Assembly: GCA_024743275.1 (NCBI GenBank)
Contig: JANSWW010000001.1
Location: 248,001-312,000 of the forward strand
Source: Alphaproteobacteria bacterium
GTDB lineage: Bacteria; Pseudomonadota; Alphaproteobacteria; JANSWW01
Direction of reading: 5' to 3'
DNA: 64,000 nucleotides
Under the pieces are notes generated by a model that ran no database searches, was not told the origin of the DNA, and saw only the letters and a program-made list of their open reading frames with translations. A program made the translations under genes and the position numbers. Of this stretch, positions 50,036 to 57,422 are shown one piece after another. Position 1 is the stretch's first letter; the number at the start of each line of letters is the position of its first letter.

Positions 50036-50424
50036 GGCATGAGCCCCACGAGGCCAAGGTCGGCTTGTTTCCGCTCATCCTCGGCGGCATAGCGGCTGAC
50101 CCGGTAGGTGCCTCTGATGACCCGGTTGTTGGCGAGCGGGTTATCGACGACCTCAAATTCGGGCCCCTTGCGGATGTACCTGGGCACGTCGAGCGGCATG
50201 GAGAGCAGTTCCATTTGGTAGGCCGCCTCCACATACGCCTTGAAGGCTTTCCCCTGCGCGGCCGCATATTCCTGGTCGTCGGCCAGGCCAAAACTGAAGA
50301 CCTTGTTCCAGTATTCGTAGGTCCTTGTCTCGACCTCCCCGTCGGTCTCCGCGCCGAACCCGGGCAGCACCTTCTCCTCGTGGAACCCATTTTGGGTGGT
50401 CATGGTCCACTTCGGCATAGCCAT
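50032..50424 (-). CDS. Hypothetical protein
   Basis: A 130-aa protein starting MAMPKWTMTTQNGFHEEKV, with YVEAAYQMELLSMPLDVPRYIRKGPEFEV. The start at 50424 overlaps the upstream stop (TGATG); GTG at 50427 is possible. Hydrophilic, no family. Confidence 0.6.
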   Translation of the reverse strand: MAMPKWTMTTQNGFHEEKVLPGFGAETDGEVETRTYEYWNKVFSFGLADDQEYAAAQGKAFKAYVEAAYQMELLSMPLDVPRYIRKGPEFEVVDNPLANNRVIRGTYRVSRYAAEDERKQADLGLVGLMP

Positions 50425-50696
50425 CACGCGGCCATCCTTTCAGCGGCCTTGGCCGCCTTCCGGCGTTCGGCCCGGCGCCGGCGGCGATCCCGCCAGCCCT
50501 TCTTGTCTTCGGTGCGCTCCATGGCGCGGAGCACCTGGCGGGTCACGGGGTTGCCGTGGTGCGGGATCTTCTTGTTCGCCTCCCGCTTCTCGGCCAGCCG
50601 CTCCTCGGCGCGGATCTGTCCGTCACCCTTGTGCTGGACACCGCCCAACAGCGGGGCGAAGGCGTGGAGCAGGTTGAAATCAGTCACTGCGGACAC
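50424..50696 (-). CDS. Basic hypothetical protein
   Basis: A 90-aa protein whose C-terminal 30 residues are mostly Arg/Lys/Ala (..KKGWRDRRRRRAERRKAAK..). It may bind nucleic acid. It overlaps the membrane-protein gene upstream by 17 nt. Confidence 0.58.
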   Translation of the reverse strand: MSAVTDFNLLHAFAPLLGGVQHKGDGQIRAEERLAEKREANKKIPHHGNPVTRQVLRAMERTEDKKGWRDRRRRRAERRKAAKAAERMAA

Positions 50697-50907
50697 CCCA
50701 TTTCAGAGAGATGAAGAAGGCGGAGCCAACGGCGCCCAGTCCGAGGACCATCAGGTAGGCGAACAGCGCCCAGAACCCGCCGGCGTCGAGCAACAGAGCC
50801 CCGGTGCGGATCGCCAAGGCCAACAGGCCGATGATGACGACGACGGCACCGAACACGCCCAGGGTCGCAGCGATGCACTCGCACGTTTGCTTTTCTTTCT
50901 CGGTCAT
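50680..50907 (-). CDS. Small two-span membrane protein
   Basis: A 75-aa protein with two hydrophobic segments (about 15-34, LGVFGAVVVIIGLLALAI; and 44-67, FWALFAYLMVLGLGAVGSAFF). Short cytosolic ends. ATGA overlap with the upstream gene. Could be a holin or a superinfection-exclusion type protein, but nothing decides. Confidence 0.62.
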   Translation of the reverse strand: MTEKEKQTCECIAATLGVFGAVVVIIGLLALAIRTGALLLDAGGFWALFAYLMVLGLGAVGSAFFISLKWGVRSD

Positions 50908-51392
50908 TTCCCGCCCTCCGCTCGTTCCACGAGGATGCGAATGGAAGACCGGTCGGCGTCGGTCAGCACAGCCTTGCCAAGCACCAGGTCCTTGACCGCA
51001 TTGCAGAGGTCCAAAGCCGCATCCGGGTCGATGTCGCCGGGCAGGACTTCGCGGACCTTCGGCATCTCCGTCGAGAAGTTCATGTTGAGCCCGTGGCAGT
51101 GCTGAACAGCGTCCTGCTGGTCCTCAAAAGCAGGCACCTTGAACGCCGGGCCTACGGTCTTCGTAATCCACCAGACCCGCCGCTCCACCTTCACAGCCGG
51201 CACGATGTTCCAGCCAGCACCCCGACCCGACATCCCATCGGCCGGGTACATCCGCGGCGTCGTCTCGCCATCGGTCAGAGCGATGATCTGATAGTCCACG
51301 GCATTCGGAAACGCGGCGGCCGTCTCGATCGGCGTGCCATTGGCGTGCTTCACCGCGCCGCCAGCCTTGATGTGCCCCAGGAGATCAGTCAT
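50904..51392 (-). CDS. Hypothetical protein
   Basis: A 162-aa protein, MTDLLGHIKAGGAVKHANGT.., with VWWITKTVGPAFKVPAFED centrally. The acidic-helical C-terminus is ..LDLCNAVKDLVLGKAVLTDADRSSIRILVERAEGG. It overlaps the next upstream gene by 8 nt. Not recognised. Confidence 0.6.
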   Translation of the reverse strand: MTDLLGHIKAGGAVKHANGTPIETAAAFPNAVDYQIIALTDGETTPRMYPADGMSGRGAGWNIVPAVKVERRVWWITKTVGPAFKVPAFEDQQDAVQHCHGLNMNFSTEMPKVREVLPGDIDPDAALDLCNAVKDLVLGKAVLTDADRSSIRILVERAEGGK

Positions 51393-51807
51393 CCACCGTC
51401 TCCCAATCCGTCGCGTCCATCTCCTTCTGAGAGAACCCGCCGAAGGATCGCTTGTGCGGGGACGTGACCTTGAACATCCAGATCACATGCCCGTCGTCAC
51501 AACGATAGGCACGGTCCACTTGATTGGTGTAGGTGGCCGAGCAACGGCACCAACGCCCATGGCGCACCATCTGCTCCAACGCCTCACCGAAGGTGAGCCC
51601 GGTCAGCTTGGGCTTGACCTCGACCCAGCCAGAAGCAGGCGGGGCATATTCAACAGTCAGGTGGCCAGGACGTGTCAGCTTGAGGTGCGAGTTATTCTCG
51701 AACGGTTCCAGCACCCAACTAGCCCCAAAGGACGGAGCCTTGAAGCGACGACCTTGCTCCGAGGCCATCCGGTGCGCGTCGTCGTAGCAATATGTCTGAT
51801 TTGTCAT
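51385..51807 (-). CDS. Possible second DUF2829/Tad2-like protein
   Basis: A 140-aa protein starting MTNQTYCYDDAHRMAS. Its C-terminal half, LTFGEALEQMVRHGRWCRCS followed by a short beta region and FSQKEMDATDWETVDD, echoes the DUF2829 frame (F-x-E-A-L ... G-x-x-x-R ... D-x-x-A-T/D-D-W). The N-terminal half (GASWVLEPFENNSHLKL..) is a separate unknown domain. It is first in the leftward operon driven from the 51.85-kb promoter. Relationship to Tad2 is only suggestive. Confidence 0.5.
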   Translation of the reverse strand: MTNQTYCYDDAHRMASEQGRRFKAPSFGASWVLEPFENNSHLKLTRPGHLTVEYAPPASGWVEVKPKLTGLTFGEALEQMVRHGRWCRCSATYTNQVDRAYRCDDGHVIWMFKVTSPHKRSFGGFSQKEMDATDWETVDD

Positions 51808-51820
51808 CGGCGACCCCACG

Positions 51821-51876
51821 TTGCCAATTTCGCAATGCACAGACGCATCATAGCCAGATAGTTGCGTTTTGGGCAA
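51821..51876 (-). promoter_or_regulatory. Leftward promoter with paired operator sites
   Basis: On the minus strand TTGCCC (51876-51871), an 18-bp spacer and TATGAT (51852-51847) form a promoter for the 51.8-46.9 kb operon. Operator TTGCGTTTTGGGCAA (51862-51876) covers the -35. A second palindrome, TTGCCAATTTCGCAA (51821-51835), lies just past the start point, 41 bp away. Confidence 0.6.
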
Positions 51877-52227
51877 GCATTCACATGGCCATTCCAAGCC
51901 ATTTCCCAGCACATTCGCGCACAGGTAGGTAAATCACCGGGAAAATGGGGGGTAGCCTTGGGGCCCCTGCGCGCATAGGTAGGTGGCTGGCGCAGAATGG
52001 ACGGGGGTAACGGGGGGTGGGGCCGTATGGGGCCCCTGGATGGGTCCCATCCGAAAGGGGGGGGGCGGGGGGTCGATGCCCCTGCCCTGCTGGCCAGTCC
52101 GCGCCGTGGCGAGGCGATGGCCCCTTCGCCCGATCAATGGCCCGACGTGGCGCCGATCTGTCCGAAGAGTGTCCGAAGTGAGGGCCTAACCTGTTGATAT
52201 TGCTGGCTGGTTGGCGGTTCGTCAGAC
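51877..52227. other. Non-coding G-rich region near terS (candidate pac/cos)
   Basis: No convincing gene. Contains long G runs on the + strand, the duplicated words GCGCACAGGTAGGTA/GCGCATAGGTAGGTG (51914 and 51970 areas), GGGGCCCCTG twice, and the GTCCGAA pair near its end. Terminase recognition sites often lie beside the small-subunit gene, so this is a candidate packaging site. Confidence 0.4.
52160..52177. repeat. GTCCGAA direct repeat pair near terS
   Basis: GTCCGAA at 52160-52166 and 52171-52177, same 11-bp period as at 3982-3999; 19 of 24 bases match over the extended site. Confidence 0.45.
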
Positions 52228-52752
52228 CTACTGTGCTGTCTCTGGTTGATCTTTCTCCTTCCCATGCTCCTCCTCGGATGCATCGACCATCGCCTCGGCC
52301 TGCTCCTTCGTGATGGTCAGTCCAGTCGCCCGCTTGATGATCGCCTGGATGCGCTCGACGTTGGACATCCGGTCGAACTCGCCCGGCTTCCCGCTCTCCG
52401 TCTTGGTGGGCGCGTCGAAACCATGCATGGCCTTGATGCTGTTGATTGCTGCGACTTTGGCCGACGCTGGCGTGTCCTTGTCGTCGGCGATCTTGGCCAG
52501 TCTTTCCTCGATCCCCTTGAACGTGATCCTGGATGGCGTGGTCAGCTCCTCCAGGTATGCCTCGATGGCTTCGGCGACGTTAGCTTTGGTTAGGTTCTCG
52601 CTAGCGACGGCCCTGAGTGTTGGATCGTTGCCTCTGTATCCGGCCAGGCGCGCGGCTTCCGTGGCGTTGCGGTTGGCTTCCGTGCAGTAGGCTTTGACGA
52701 ATGCGCGTTGCTTGCCGGTGAGTGGCTTGAGTGCTTCCTCGGCTTTGGACAT
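52228..52752 (-). CDS. terS: Terminase small subunit
   Basis: A 174-aa protein that recognises phage DNA for packaging. LTGKQRAFVKAYCTEANRNATEAARLAGY is the Terminase_2 HTH signature, followed by a coiled-coil oligomerisation region (about 65-120) and an acidic tail ..EEEHGKEKDQPETAQ that would contact the large subunit. AAGGAG lies 10 nt before the ATG. Separated from terL by about fifteen small genes. Confidence 0.88.
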   Translation of the reverse strand: MSKAEEALKPLTGKQRAFVKAYCTEANRNATEAARLAGYRGNDPTLRAVASENLTKANVAEAIEAYLEELTTPSRITFKGIEERLAKIADDKDTPASAKVAAINSIKAMHGFDAPTKTESGKPGEFDRMSNVERIQAIIKRATGLTITKEQAEAMVDASEEEHGKEKDQPETAQ

Positions 52753-52781
52753 GGTGTGTGTCTCCTTATGGGTGATGATGA

Positions 52782-52852
52782 TTGCGATTGGCGATGGTCT
52801 ACTCCCCGCCCCGGATTGATATGTTGCGTTTTGGGCAACCTTTGGCTATGTT
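52782..52852 (+). promoter_or_regulatory. Rightward promoter with operator pair, terS/accessory divergent region
   Basis: TTGCGT (52824-52829), 17-bp spacer and TATGTT (52847-52852) form a rightward promoter for the accessory block. The -35 is part of operator TTGCGTTTTGGGCAA (52824-52838). A half-matching site TTGCGATTGGCGATG (52782-52796) lies 42 bp upstream, between it and terS. Confidence 0.55.
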
Positions 52853-52997
52853 CTGGTCATGGGCTCTGAACGAGGCGATAGCCACCGCACCCCACCGAAG
52901 GCCAGTTCGGCTGCACTTGTGCGGCGCGGGCTGGCGACCTGGGCAGGACGCGATAGCGCCGACTGCCTGCCTGGGTGACGAGACGGGACAGTCTTTC

Positions 52998-53040
52998 GGA
53001 GCGTGGCCATGGTGGCCGCGTCCATACGGGAGACTGACCA
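52998..53040 (+). promoter_or_regulatory. Leader hairpin module, copy 0
   Basis: Hairpin arms GGAGCGTGGCCA and TGGCCGCGTCC (52998-53023), followed by the start box GGGAGACTGACCA before the ATG at 53041. First member of the repeated leader family. Confidence 0.65.
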
Positions 53041-53349
53041 ATGACTGATACGATGACCATGAACACGCTGATCGACTTCCCCGCTTGTGGCGGGAATGTC
53101 TGGGAGCGGACGCGGCCCGACGGGACGACCGTTTGCATTGGCGTGGAAAACGTAAGCATCCGAGCCATGTCGCAGTACGGCAACGGCTGGGTGATCGAGC
53201 ACCGCGACCCGAGTGGCGAGCCCATCCGCGAGGATTTCTTGCGGGATGAAGCACACGAGGTCCGCGAAATCGTGGATCACGCGGCCGCCGACCTAGAGCC
53301 GGGAGCGACACACGCTTACATCCGTTTCGGCACACCGAACCACACCTGA
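53041..53349 (+). CDS. Hypothetical phage accessory protein
   Basis: A 102-aa acidic protein, MTDTMTMNTLIDFPACGGNV, with VWERTRPDGTTVCIGVENV and GNGWVIEHRDPSGEPI. First gene of the rightward block after the promoter at 52.85 kb. Two hairpins separate it from the next gene. No family recognised. Confidence 0.65.
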   Translation: MTDTMTMNTLIDFPACGGNVWERTRPDGTTVCIGVENVSIRAMSQYGNGWVIEHRDPSGEPIREDFLRDEAHEVREIVDHAAADLEPGATHAYIRFGTPNHT

Positions 53350-53354
53350 CCAAT

Positions 53355-53464
53355 GGACCGTCCAGGCAATGCCTGGGCGTTCCGATAGACTGTCCTGTCT
53401 CATTCACTCGCGTCTCTTCTCGGGAGCGTGGCCATCCTGGCCGCGTCCTAGCAGGAGATGACCA
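53355..53464 (+). promoter_or_regulatory. Two-hairpin intergenic module, copy 1
   Basis: H1 CCAGGC-AAT-GCCTGG (53362-53376) just after the stop; H2 GGAGCGTGGCCA/TGGCCGCGTCC (53423-53448); then CAGGAGATGACCA before the ATG. Confidence 0.68.
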
Positions 53465-53737
53465 ATGACCAATATGACCTTCAAGGTGTTTCACAACTGC
53501 CATCGCCAGATCGGACCGGTGTGCCGCGATGGCACGACATCGACGATGGTGCGTGCCGATCCGCAGCCCGCGTTCGAGGGCAATGCCGCCGATACTGTCC
53601 TGTTCCTCCGCGATCTGGGCGTCGGCGCCAGCGTCGAGGTGCGCCGCTACGCTGATGGCGAGATGATCGGCGCGCGTTCTTGCATGAACAAGCCGGCTCT
53701 CTGGACCAGCCTCCACGGAGGGCAAGCCAATGCCTGA
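53465..53737 (+). CDS. Hypothetical phage accessory protein
   Basis: A 90-aa protein, MTNMTFKVFHNCHRQIGPVC, with TVLFLRDLGVGASVEVRRYADG. Its 3' end overlaps the next small gene by 8 nt. Not recognised. Confidence 0.62.
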   Translation: MTNMTFKVFHNCHRQIGPVCRDGTTSTMVRADPQPAFEGNAADTVLFLRDLGVGASVEVRRYADGEMIGARSCMNKPALWTSLHGGQANA

Positions 53738-53897
53738 CGTGAAATCTGTCTACCCGTCTTTGACGGCGGCCAAAGCTGCCGTTAGAGCGTGGCGCAAGCG
53801 GTACAGCAGCCTGAAAGGCGTGCGGTTCAAATACGTTCCCGTCGCCGTTGGCAACAGGGTGATGTACGAAATCGTGCAGCCCAGTCGGTTCACCTAA
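53730..53897 (+). CDS. Small hypothetical protein
   Basis: A 55-aa basic protein, MPDVKSVYPSLTAAKAAVRA then WRKRYSSLKGVRFKYVPV. GGAGGGCAAGCCA precedes the ATG and the start lies inside the end of the previous gene. Function unknown. Confidence 0.58.
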   Translation: MPDVKSVYPSLTAAKAAVRAWRKRYSSLKGVRFKYVPVAVGNRVMYEIVQPSRFT

Positions 53898-53900
53898 CCA

Positions 53901-54010
53901 GGACCGTCCCGCCTCGCGCGGGGCGCTCCCGTGAAGAGATGTGAGTGTGTGATCCGTCAGTCTTCGGGAGCGTGGCCAATTCTGGCCGCGTCCATTCCGG
54001 AGGACTGACC
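53901..54010 (+). promoter_or_regulatory. Two-hairpin intergenic module, copy 2
   Basis: H1 CCCGC-CTC-GCGGGG type stem (53907-53922); H2 GGAGCGTGGCCA/TGGCCGCGTCC (53967-53993); start box GGAGGACTGACC. H1 differs in sequence from copy 1 but keeps the pairing. Confidence 0.65.
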
Positions 54011-54298
54011 ATGAGCACAATCATCAATTATCATTTGATCCCCAACCTCGCCATGCGAGGCGGGATCGAACGCTACATCGAGCAAGGCGTTCCTATGGGC
54101 GGCTTCCTCACGGCCTTGGCTTCCAACGACCTGAAGGAAGCTTGCGCTCGGGCCGACTCCAACAACTCCCGGCTCATCTTTGAGTGGGTGGCGTGGTTCT
54201 GGAATTACGCCCCGTCGGAGTGCTGGGGTAGTCCGGACCGCGTGTCGGCCTGGATCGCCGCTGGCGGCCTGGAAAGCAAGCGGGAGGACGTGGCATGA
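54011..54298 (+). CDS. Conserved phage protein with NDLKEA motif
   Basis: A 95-aa protein. MRGGIERYIEQGVPMGGFLTALASNDLKEACARADSNN, then LIFEWVAWFWNYAPSECWGSP, match a conserved but unnamed family of short phage/plasmid proteins (G-x-x-x-Y-I-x-x-G-x-P-x-G-F-L-x-A-x-x-x-N-D-L-K-E-A). ATGA overlap with the next gene. Role unknown. Confidence 0.72.
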   Translation: MSTIINYHLIPNLAMRGGIERYIEQGVPMGGFLTALASNDLKEACARADSNNSRLIFEWVAWFWNYAPSECWGSPDRVSAWIAAGGLESKREDVA

Positions 54299-54477
54299 GG
54301 GTCTACATCGCAATCGTTGCCGCCAGTCTGCTCACCGCTTCCGTGGTGGGCATGTCGGTCGGCATATCGATGACCGGCTCATATCCGACCAGCGTTGTCC
54401 TTGCCGCAACTGGCACGGCCGGCGGACTGGTGGGCTATGGCTCATATCGCCTTCTCCTCTCGCCTTGGGAGGAATGA
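54295..54477 (+). CDS. Small membrane protein
   Basis: A 60-aa protein with two hydrophobic spans (VYIAIVAASLLTASVVGMSV and SVVLAATGTAGGLVGYG). Coupled by ATGA to the preceding gene. Possible inner-membrane accessory or superinfection factor; no evidence for either. Confidence 0.6.
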   Translation: MRVYIAIVAASLLTASVVGMSVGISMTGSYPTSVVLAATGTAGGLVGYGSYRLLLSPWEE

Positions 54478-54480
54478 GCG

Positions 54481-54657
54481 ATGTCGCAAGAACGCGACAA
54501 CGCCTTGATCGAGGCGCAAGCCAACATTCAAACCCGGCTTCGCAGCTCGAATGAGGACGAATACGACATCTATCTCGCCTGCGCCGATGACGGCAACGGG
54601 ATCGACATCACGACGGGCCGACCCCTCAAGACCTATGAGGAATGGCTCAACTCTTAA
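54481..54657 (+). CDS. Small acidic hypothetical protein
   Basis: A 58-aa protein, MSQERDNALIEAQANIQTRL, with YDIYLACADDGNGIDITTGR and the ending LKTYEEWLNS. The ending resembles small phage proteins with a KTYEEWLN tail. It starts 3 nt after the previous stop, with GGGAGG upstream. Confidence 0.6.
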   Translation: MSQERDNALIEAQANIQTRLRSSNEDEYDIYLACADDGNGIDITTGRPLKTYEEWLNS

Positions 54658-54659
54658 CC

Positions 54660-54764
54660 GGACCGTCCAGGCACCGCCTGGGCGCTCCCGTAGGCTGATG
54701 GATCACAGATGCAGGCTCTTGTGGGAGCGGGCAATCAAGCCCGTTCCTTCACAGGAGACTGACC
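54660..54764 (+). promoter_or_regulatory. Two-hairpin intergenic module, copy 3
   Basis: H1 CCAGGC-ACC-GCCTGG (54667-54681); H2 GGAGCGGGC-AATCAA-GCCCGTTCC (54724-54747); start box CAGGAGACTGACC. H2 is a second sequence class of the same shape. Confidence 0.7.
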
Positions 54765-55490
54765 ATGAGCACCTATTTCGTTTGCGACGCGGCCAAAATG
54801 GCCATGCTTCACCGGTTCACGTCCAAGGAAGCGACCCGCTACTACCTGCAAGGCGTCAATCTGCGCTTTCGCGAGGACAATACGGGCGCCTTCCTTTGTG
54901 CCACCGATGGGCACCGGCTGGGCATCTTCAACGATCCGACGGCCATCGCCTCGCCAGGTTGGCGGAACGATACCCCGGCCCAGTTGGAGCCGAGGGCCAT
55001 CAAGGCGGCCCTGGCCGCCAAGAAGCCGAGCAACGGCACGATGTTCGTCGTCGTCAACGATGGCGATGTGCATCTCATGCTGGCCGACAACGCCATCGAG
55101 GCCCACAACGCTGTCAGGGACGGCAACCTGTCCATGGCGCTCGAACGCATGTGTGGGCGTGTCATCGATGGCTCTTTCCCCGCCTGGGAACGGGTTGTCC
55201 CGATGGACTGGACGGATTGGAAACCGCACAACCCCGGCTTCAATGCCAGCTGTGTCGGCGATTTCGCGTTCACCGAAGACTGCAAGAAGCCGAAGAAGGA
55301 CGGAGGCGGCCATGCGATCCGCATGTTCGCTAAATCCAACGGCCATCCGATGGTGATTCGCAACGATCACCCCGATTTCTTGGGCGTTCTCATGCCCATG
55401 AGGTGGGGGTCCGACGAGGGGATGGCCGCCGAAAAGCCCATCCCGGATTGGCTGATCGATCGGCCGAAAGCAACGGCCAAGGCCGCGTAA
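54765..55490 (+). CDS. Sliding-clamp (DnaN C-terminal domain)-like protein
   Basis: A 241-aa protein. The segment KEATRYYLQGVNLRF..AFLCATDGHRLGIFND matches the third domain of the beta clamp (RYYLNGV..ATDGHRLA). VIDGSFPAWERVVP and the ending FLGVLMPMRW correspond to the clamp's YPDYxRVxP and VVMPMRL. Only about two-thirds of a clamp is present, so it may form a different ring, bind clamp partners, or compete with the host clamp. It is not next to a polymerase gene in this window. Confidence 0.75.
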   Translation: MSTYFVCDAAKMAMLHRFTSKEATRYYLQGVNLRFREDNTGAFLCATDGHRLGIFNDPTAIASPGWRNDTPAQLEPRAIKAALAAKKPSNGTMFVVVNDGDVHLMLADNAIEAHNAVRDGNLSMALERMCGRVIDGSFPAWERVVPMDWTDWKPHNPGFNASCVGDFAFTEDCKKPKKDGGGHAIRMFAKSNGHPMVIRNDHPDFLGVLMPMRWGSDEGMAAEKPIPDWLIDRPKATAKAA

Positions 55491-55496
55491 CAGGGG

Positions 55497-55602
55497 GACC
55501 GCTCGGGCAACCGGGCGGCTCCCACAAGGGTCTGCATCACGCTATTCCGTCTTCCTGGCGGATCGGGCAATCAAGCCCATCCAAACCAGGAGACTCTGAC
55601 CA
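55497..55602 (+). promoter_or_regulatory. Two-hairpin intergenic module, copy 4
   Basis: H1 CCGCTCGG-GCAA-CCGGGCGG (55499-55518); H2 GGATCGGGC/GCCCATCC with one bulged C (55560-55582); start box CAGGAGACTCTGACCA. Confidence 0.66.
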
Positions 55603-56019
55603 ATGAGTACCGCAACTATCCAGGTCGCGATTACCGCTGAAATGGTGTCCGACCTACTCACAACCGCCTTGGAGGGCGACATGAGCCGCGCCTGGATCGG
55701 TTCCGCCAAAGCCATCACGGACTGGCGGGCCAGCAATCCGGGCGCCGAAAATGTGGTCTGGTGGGGCAACCCCGCTTTCTGGGCAAACCCCAACAACGTG
55801 TTCGAGATCAAATACGAGGACCCGAACCGCGACCACGAGGGCGAGCACAGCGGCAAGATGGCGTTCACCGTCGCCTTGGCGTGCAACCGGCTCGCCGCCG
55901 TCGTTTCGGATCACCCCGATAAGTGGTTCATCAAGGACTGGCTTGACGATAATCTCGACGCCAACAGCGCCGATTGCATCGTCCAGATGCTCGTGCTCGA
56001 TGACATCGTTTTCGGATAG
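55603..56019 (+). CDS. Conserved phage/plasmid accessory protein
   Basis: A 138-aa protein. VAITAEMVSDLLTTALEGDMSRAWIG, VFEIKYEDPNRDHEGEHS and WFIKDWLDDNLDANSADCIVQMLVLDDIVFG resemble a common unnamed family with the pattern V-x-I-T-x-x-x-x-x-D-L-L-x-x-A-x-E-G. Function unknown. Confidence 0.7.
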   Translation: MSTATIQVAITAEMVSDLLTTALEGDMSRAWIGSAKAITDWRASNPGAENVVWWGNPAFWANPNNVFEIKYEDPNRDHEGEHSGKMAFTVALACNRLAAVVSDHPDKWFIKDWLDDNLDANSADCIVQMLVLDDIVFG

Positions 56020-56036
56020 GAAGGAAGGACTGACCA

Positions 56037-56549
56037 ATGTGGACGATGGACAACACCGAAGGCTTCACGCAAGCCGAGTTGGACACGATCAACGGCGTGC
56101 TTGATGTGCTGGCCGGTGAGTTTGAGGGCCTAGAGGGCTACACGCTCAACGACACCATCAACAACCAGTGGCGGGTTGATCACCCGCACACGATCACGCC
56201 GTTCCAGAGCCGCGAGAGCCTGTTCATGTTTGCCGACGAGGAAGAGTGGGAGAACCACCGGGATATGGCGTTCACCTACGCCAGCGAGGATGCTTATGAG
56301 GCCGCACTCGACTGGTACAACGAAGTGCAGCGGCCTAAGGAGTTCATCGTCAACTTCTACAGCCAGCACGCGCCGCAGTTTAACGACATCCCGGACACTC
56401 TAGATGACGCTGCAAATCCCGGCGCCATGCGGCCTACCTGGGCCGAAGAGGTCATGTGCCTGTGGGCGCGTATCAACTACCCGGTCGGCGCCGAGAACAC
56501 GCATGACAAGCTGCTTGAGCGGTGCCGCGCTCAATTGTCGGCCAAGTAA
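56037..56549 (+). CDS. Hypothetical accessory protein
   Basis: A 170-aa acidic protein, MWTMDNTEGFTQAELDTING, with DMAFTYASEDAYEAALDWYNE. It follows the previous gene without hairpins, but keeps the start box GGAAGGACTGACCA. Not recognised. Confidence 0.65.
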   Translation: MWTMDNTEGFTQAELDTINGVLDVLAGEFEGLEGYTLNDTINNQWRVDHPHTITPFQSRESLFMFADEEEWENHRDMAFTYASEDAYEAALDWYNEVQRPKEFIVNFYSQHAPQFNDIPDTLDDAANPGAMRPTWAEEVMCLWARINYPVGAENTHDKLLERCRAQLSAK

Positions 56550-56554
56550 CAGGA

Positions 56555-56659
56555 CGGCCCGGAGGGAAACCGGGCCGATCCGCCAGGGAGACGGAATAGC
56601 CAGACAGGACAGTCCAGGGGAGCGGGCAATCTCGCCCGTTCCTATCAGGAGACTGACCA
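56555..56659 (+). promoter_or_regulatory. Two-hairpin intergenic module, copy 5
   Basis: H1 CGGCCCGG/CCGGGCCG (56555-56577); H2 GGAGCGGGC-AATCTC-GCCCGTTCC (56619-56642); start box CAGGAGACTGACCA. Confidence 0.7.
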
Positions 56660-57109
56660 ATGGAACCGTACAAACCCCTTTGGCTTATCCGCAAGGATCA
56701 GCCGTTTCGCGGCTTTGCCACAAGCTACACAACGCCGAATGGCACGGTCGCCTATTCCGGTGGGCTCACCGTCGAGGAGTACATCGCCGAGTCTCAGGAC
56801 CCGATCGAAGTGCTGACCGACGAGCAGTTCACCGACAAGCTGAACGCCTACCATCAGTCGCTCATCACGCGCCCCGAGGAGATCACCGAGGAGCGGTGGT
56901 TCGACCTGTTGGAGTGCCTGCCGCCTGCCAGATGGCATCGTCACCGAGGCGTCGAAATGTTCCATATGTCGGAACGGATCACCGACAATATCGTCCAGTG
57001 GTGCGCCAAGCTGAACGGCAAGTTCTATGGCTGGCAGGACCGCGACGACGAGGAATCGGAGACCCTGGCCGCCAAGGTCGTGAACGCCGCCTACAAGGTG
57101 CCGGTATGA
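56660..57109 (+). CDS. Conserved phage protein (DUF1419-like, tentative)
   Basis: A 149-aa protein. ITEERWFDLLECLPPARWHRH and MFHMSERITDNIVQWCAKLNGKFYG resemble a conserved alphaproteobacterial phage/plasmid family with I-T-E-E-x-W/Y-x-x-x-L-E-x-L-P-P. I believe this is DUF1419 but cannot confirm it. ATGA overlap with the next gene. Confidence 0.66.
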   Translation: MEPYKPLWLIRKDQPFRGFATSYTTPNGTVAYSGGLTVEEYIAESQDPIEVLTDEQFTDKLNAYHQSLITRPEEITEERWFDLLECLPPARWHRHRGVEMFHMSERITDNIVQWCAKLNGKFYGWQDRDDEESETLAAKVVNAAYKVPV

Positions 57110-57405
57110 GCGCCCCAAAGCTGCGTCCATTCCTGGACTGCTCGACCAGCCACATCTCGCCCGACACGGCGGACGCGCTGGAACAGGAGGCCAACGGCAT
57201 CGAGGCTACGATGAACGCCTCGCCCGTCATGGCCGGGCCGCATGGGTATTTCGTCCATGTGTCGGGGCTATCATTCACCCCGACACCGGATGACCTGAAG
57301 GCCGTGCTCGATTTCGCCAAAGCACAAGGCGCTGACTACGTGTTGTTCGATAGCGAGGCACCGGAGATCGAGGGCTTGCCCACTTACGAGTGGGAAGAGG
57401 GTTAA
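57106..57405 (+). CDS. Hypothetical protein
   Basis: A 99-aa protein, MSAPKLRPFLDCSTSHISPD; then HGYFVHVSGLSFTPTPDDLKAVLDFAKAQGADYVLFD, and an acidic end. It resembles the unnamed phage proteins that hold an STxHI motif near the N-terminus. Coupled by ATGA. Confidence 0.66.
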   Translation: MSAPKLRPFLDCSTSHISPDTADALEQEANGIEATMNASPVMAGPHGYFVHVSGLSFTPTPDDLKAVLDFAKAQGADYVLFDSEAPEIEGLPTYEWEEG

Positions 57406-57422
57406 CCACCAACTAGGGGGAT

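Noticed and set aside
51934..52137. A 67-aa leftward frame in the G-rich region
   Set aside because: Low-complexity Pro/Gly translation of G runs; no ribosome-binding site.
52859..52978. A 39-aa rightward frame upstream of the accessory block
   Set aside because: No Shine-Dalgarno and a biased Ser/Arg/Ala composition; it more likely belongs to the untranslated leader.
52799..53725. A 308-aa leftward frame opposite the first accessory genes
   Set aside because: Antisense to two small genes with conserved leaders and proper ribosome-binding sites; Arg/Pro-rich shadow.
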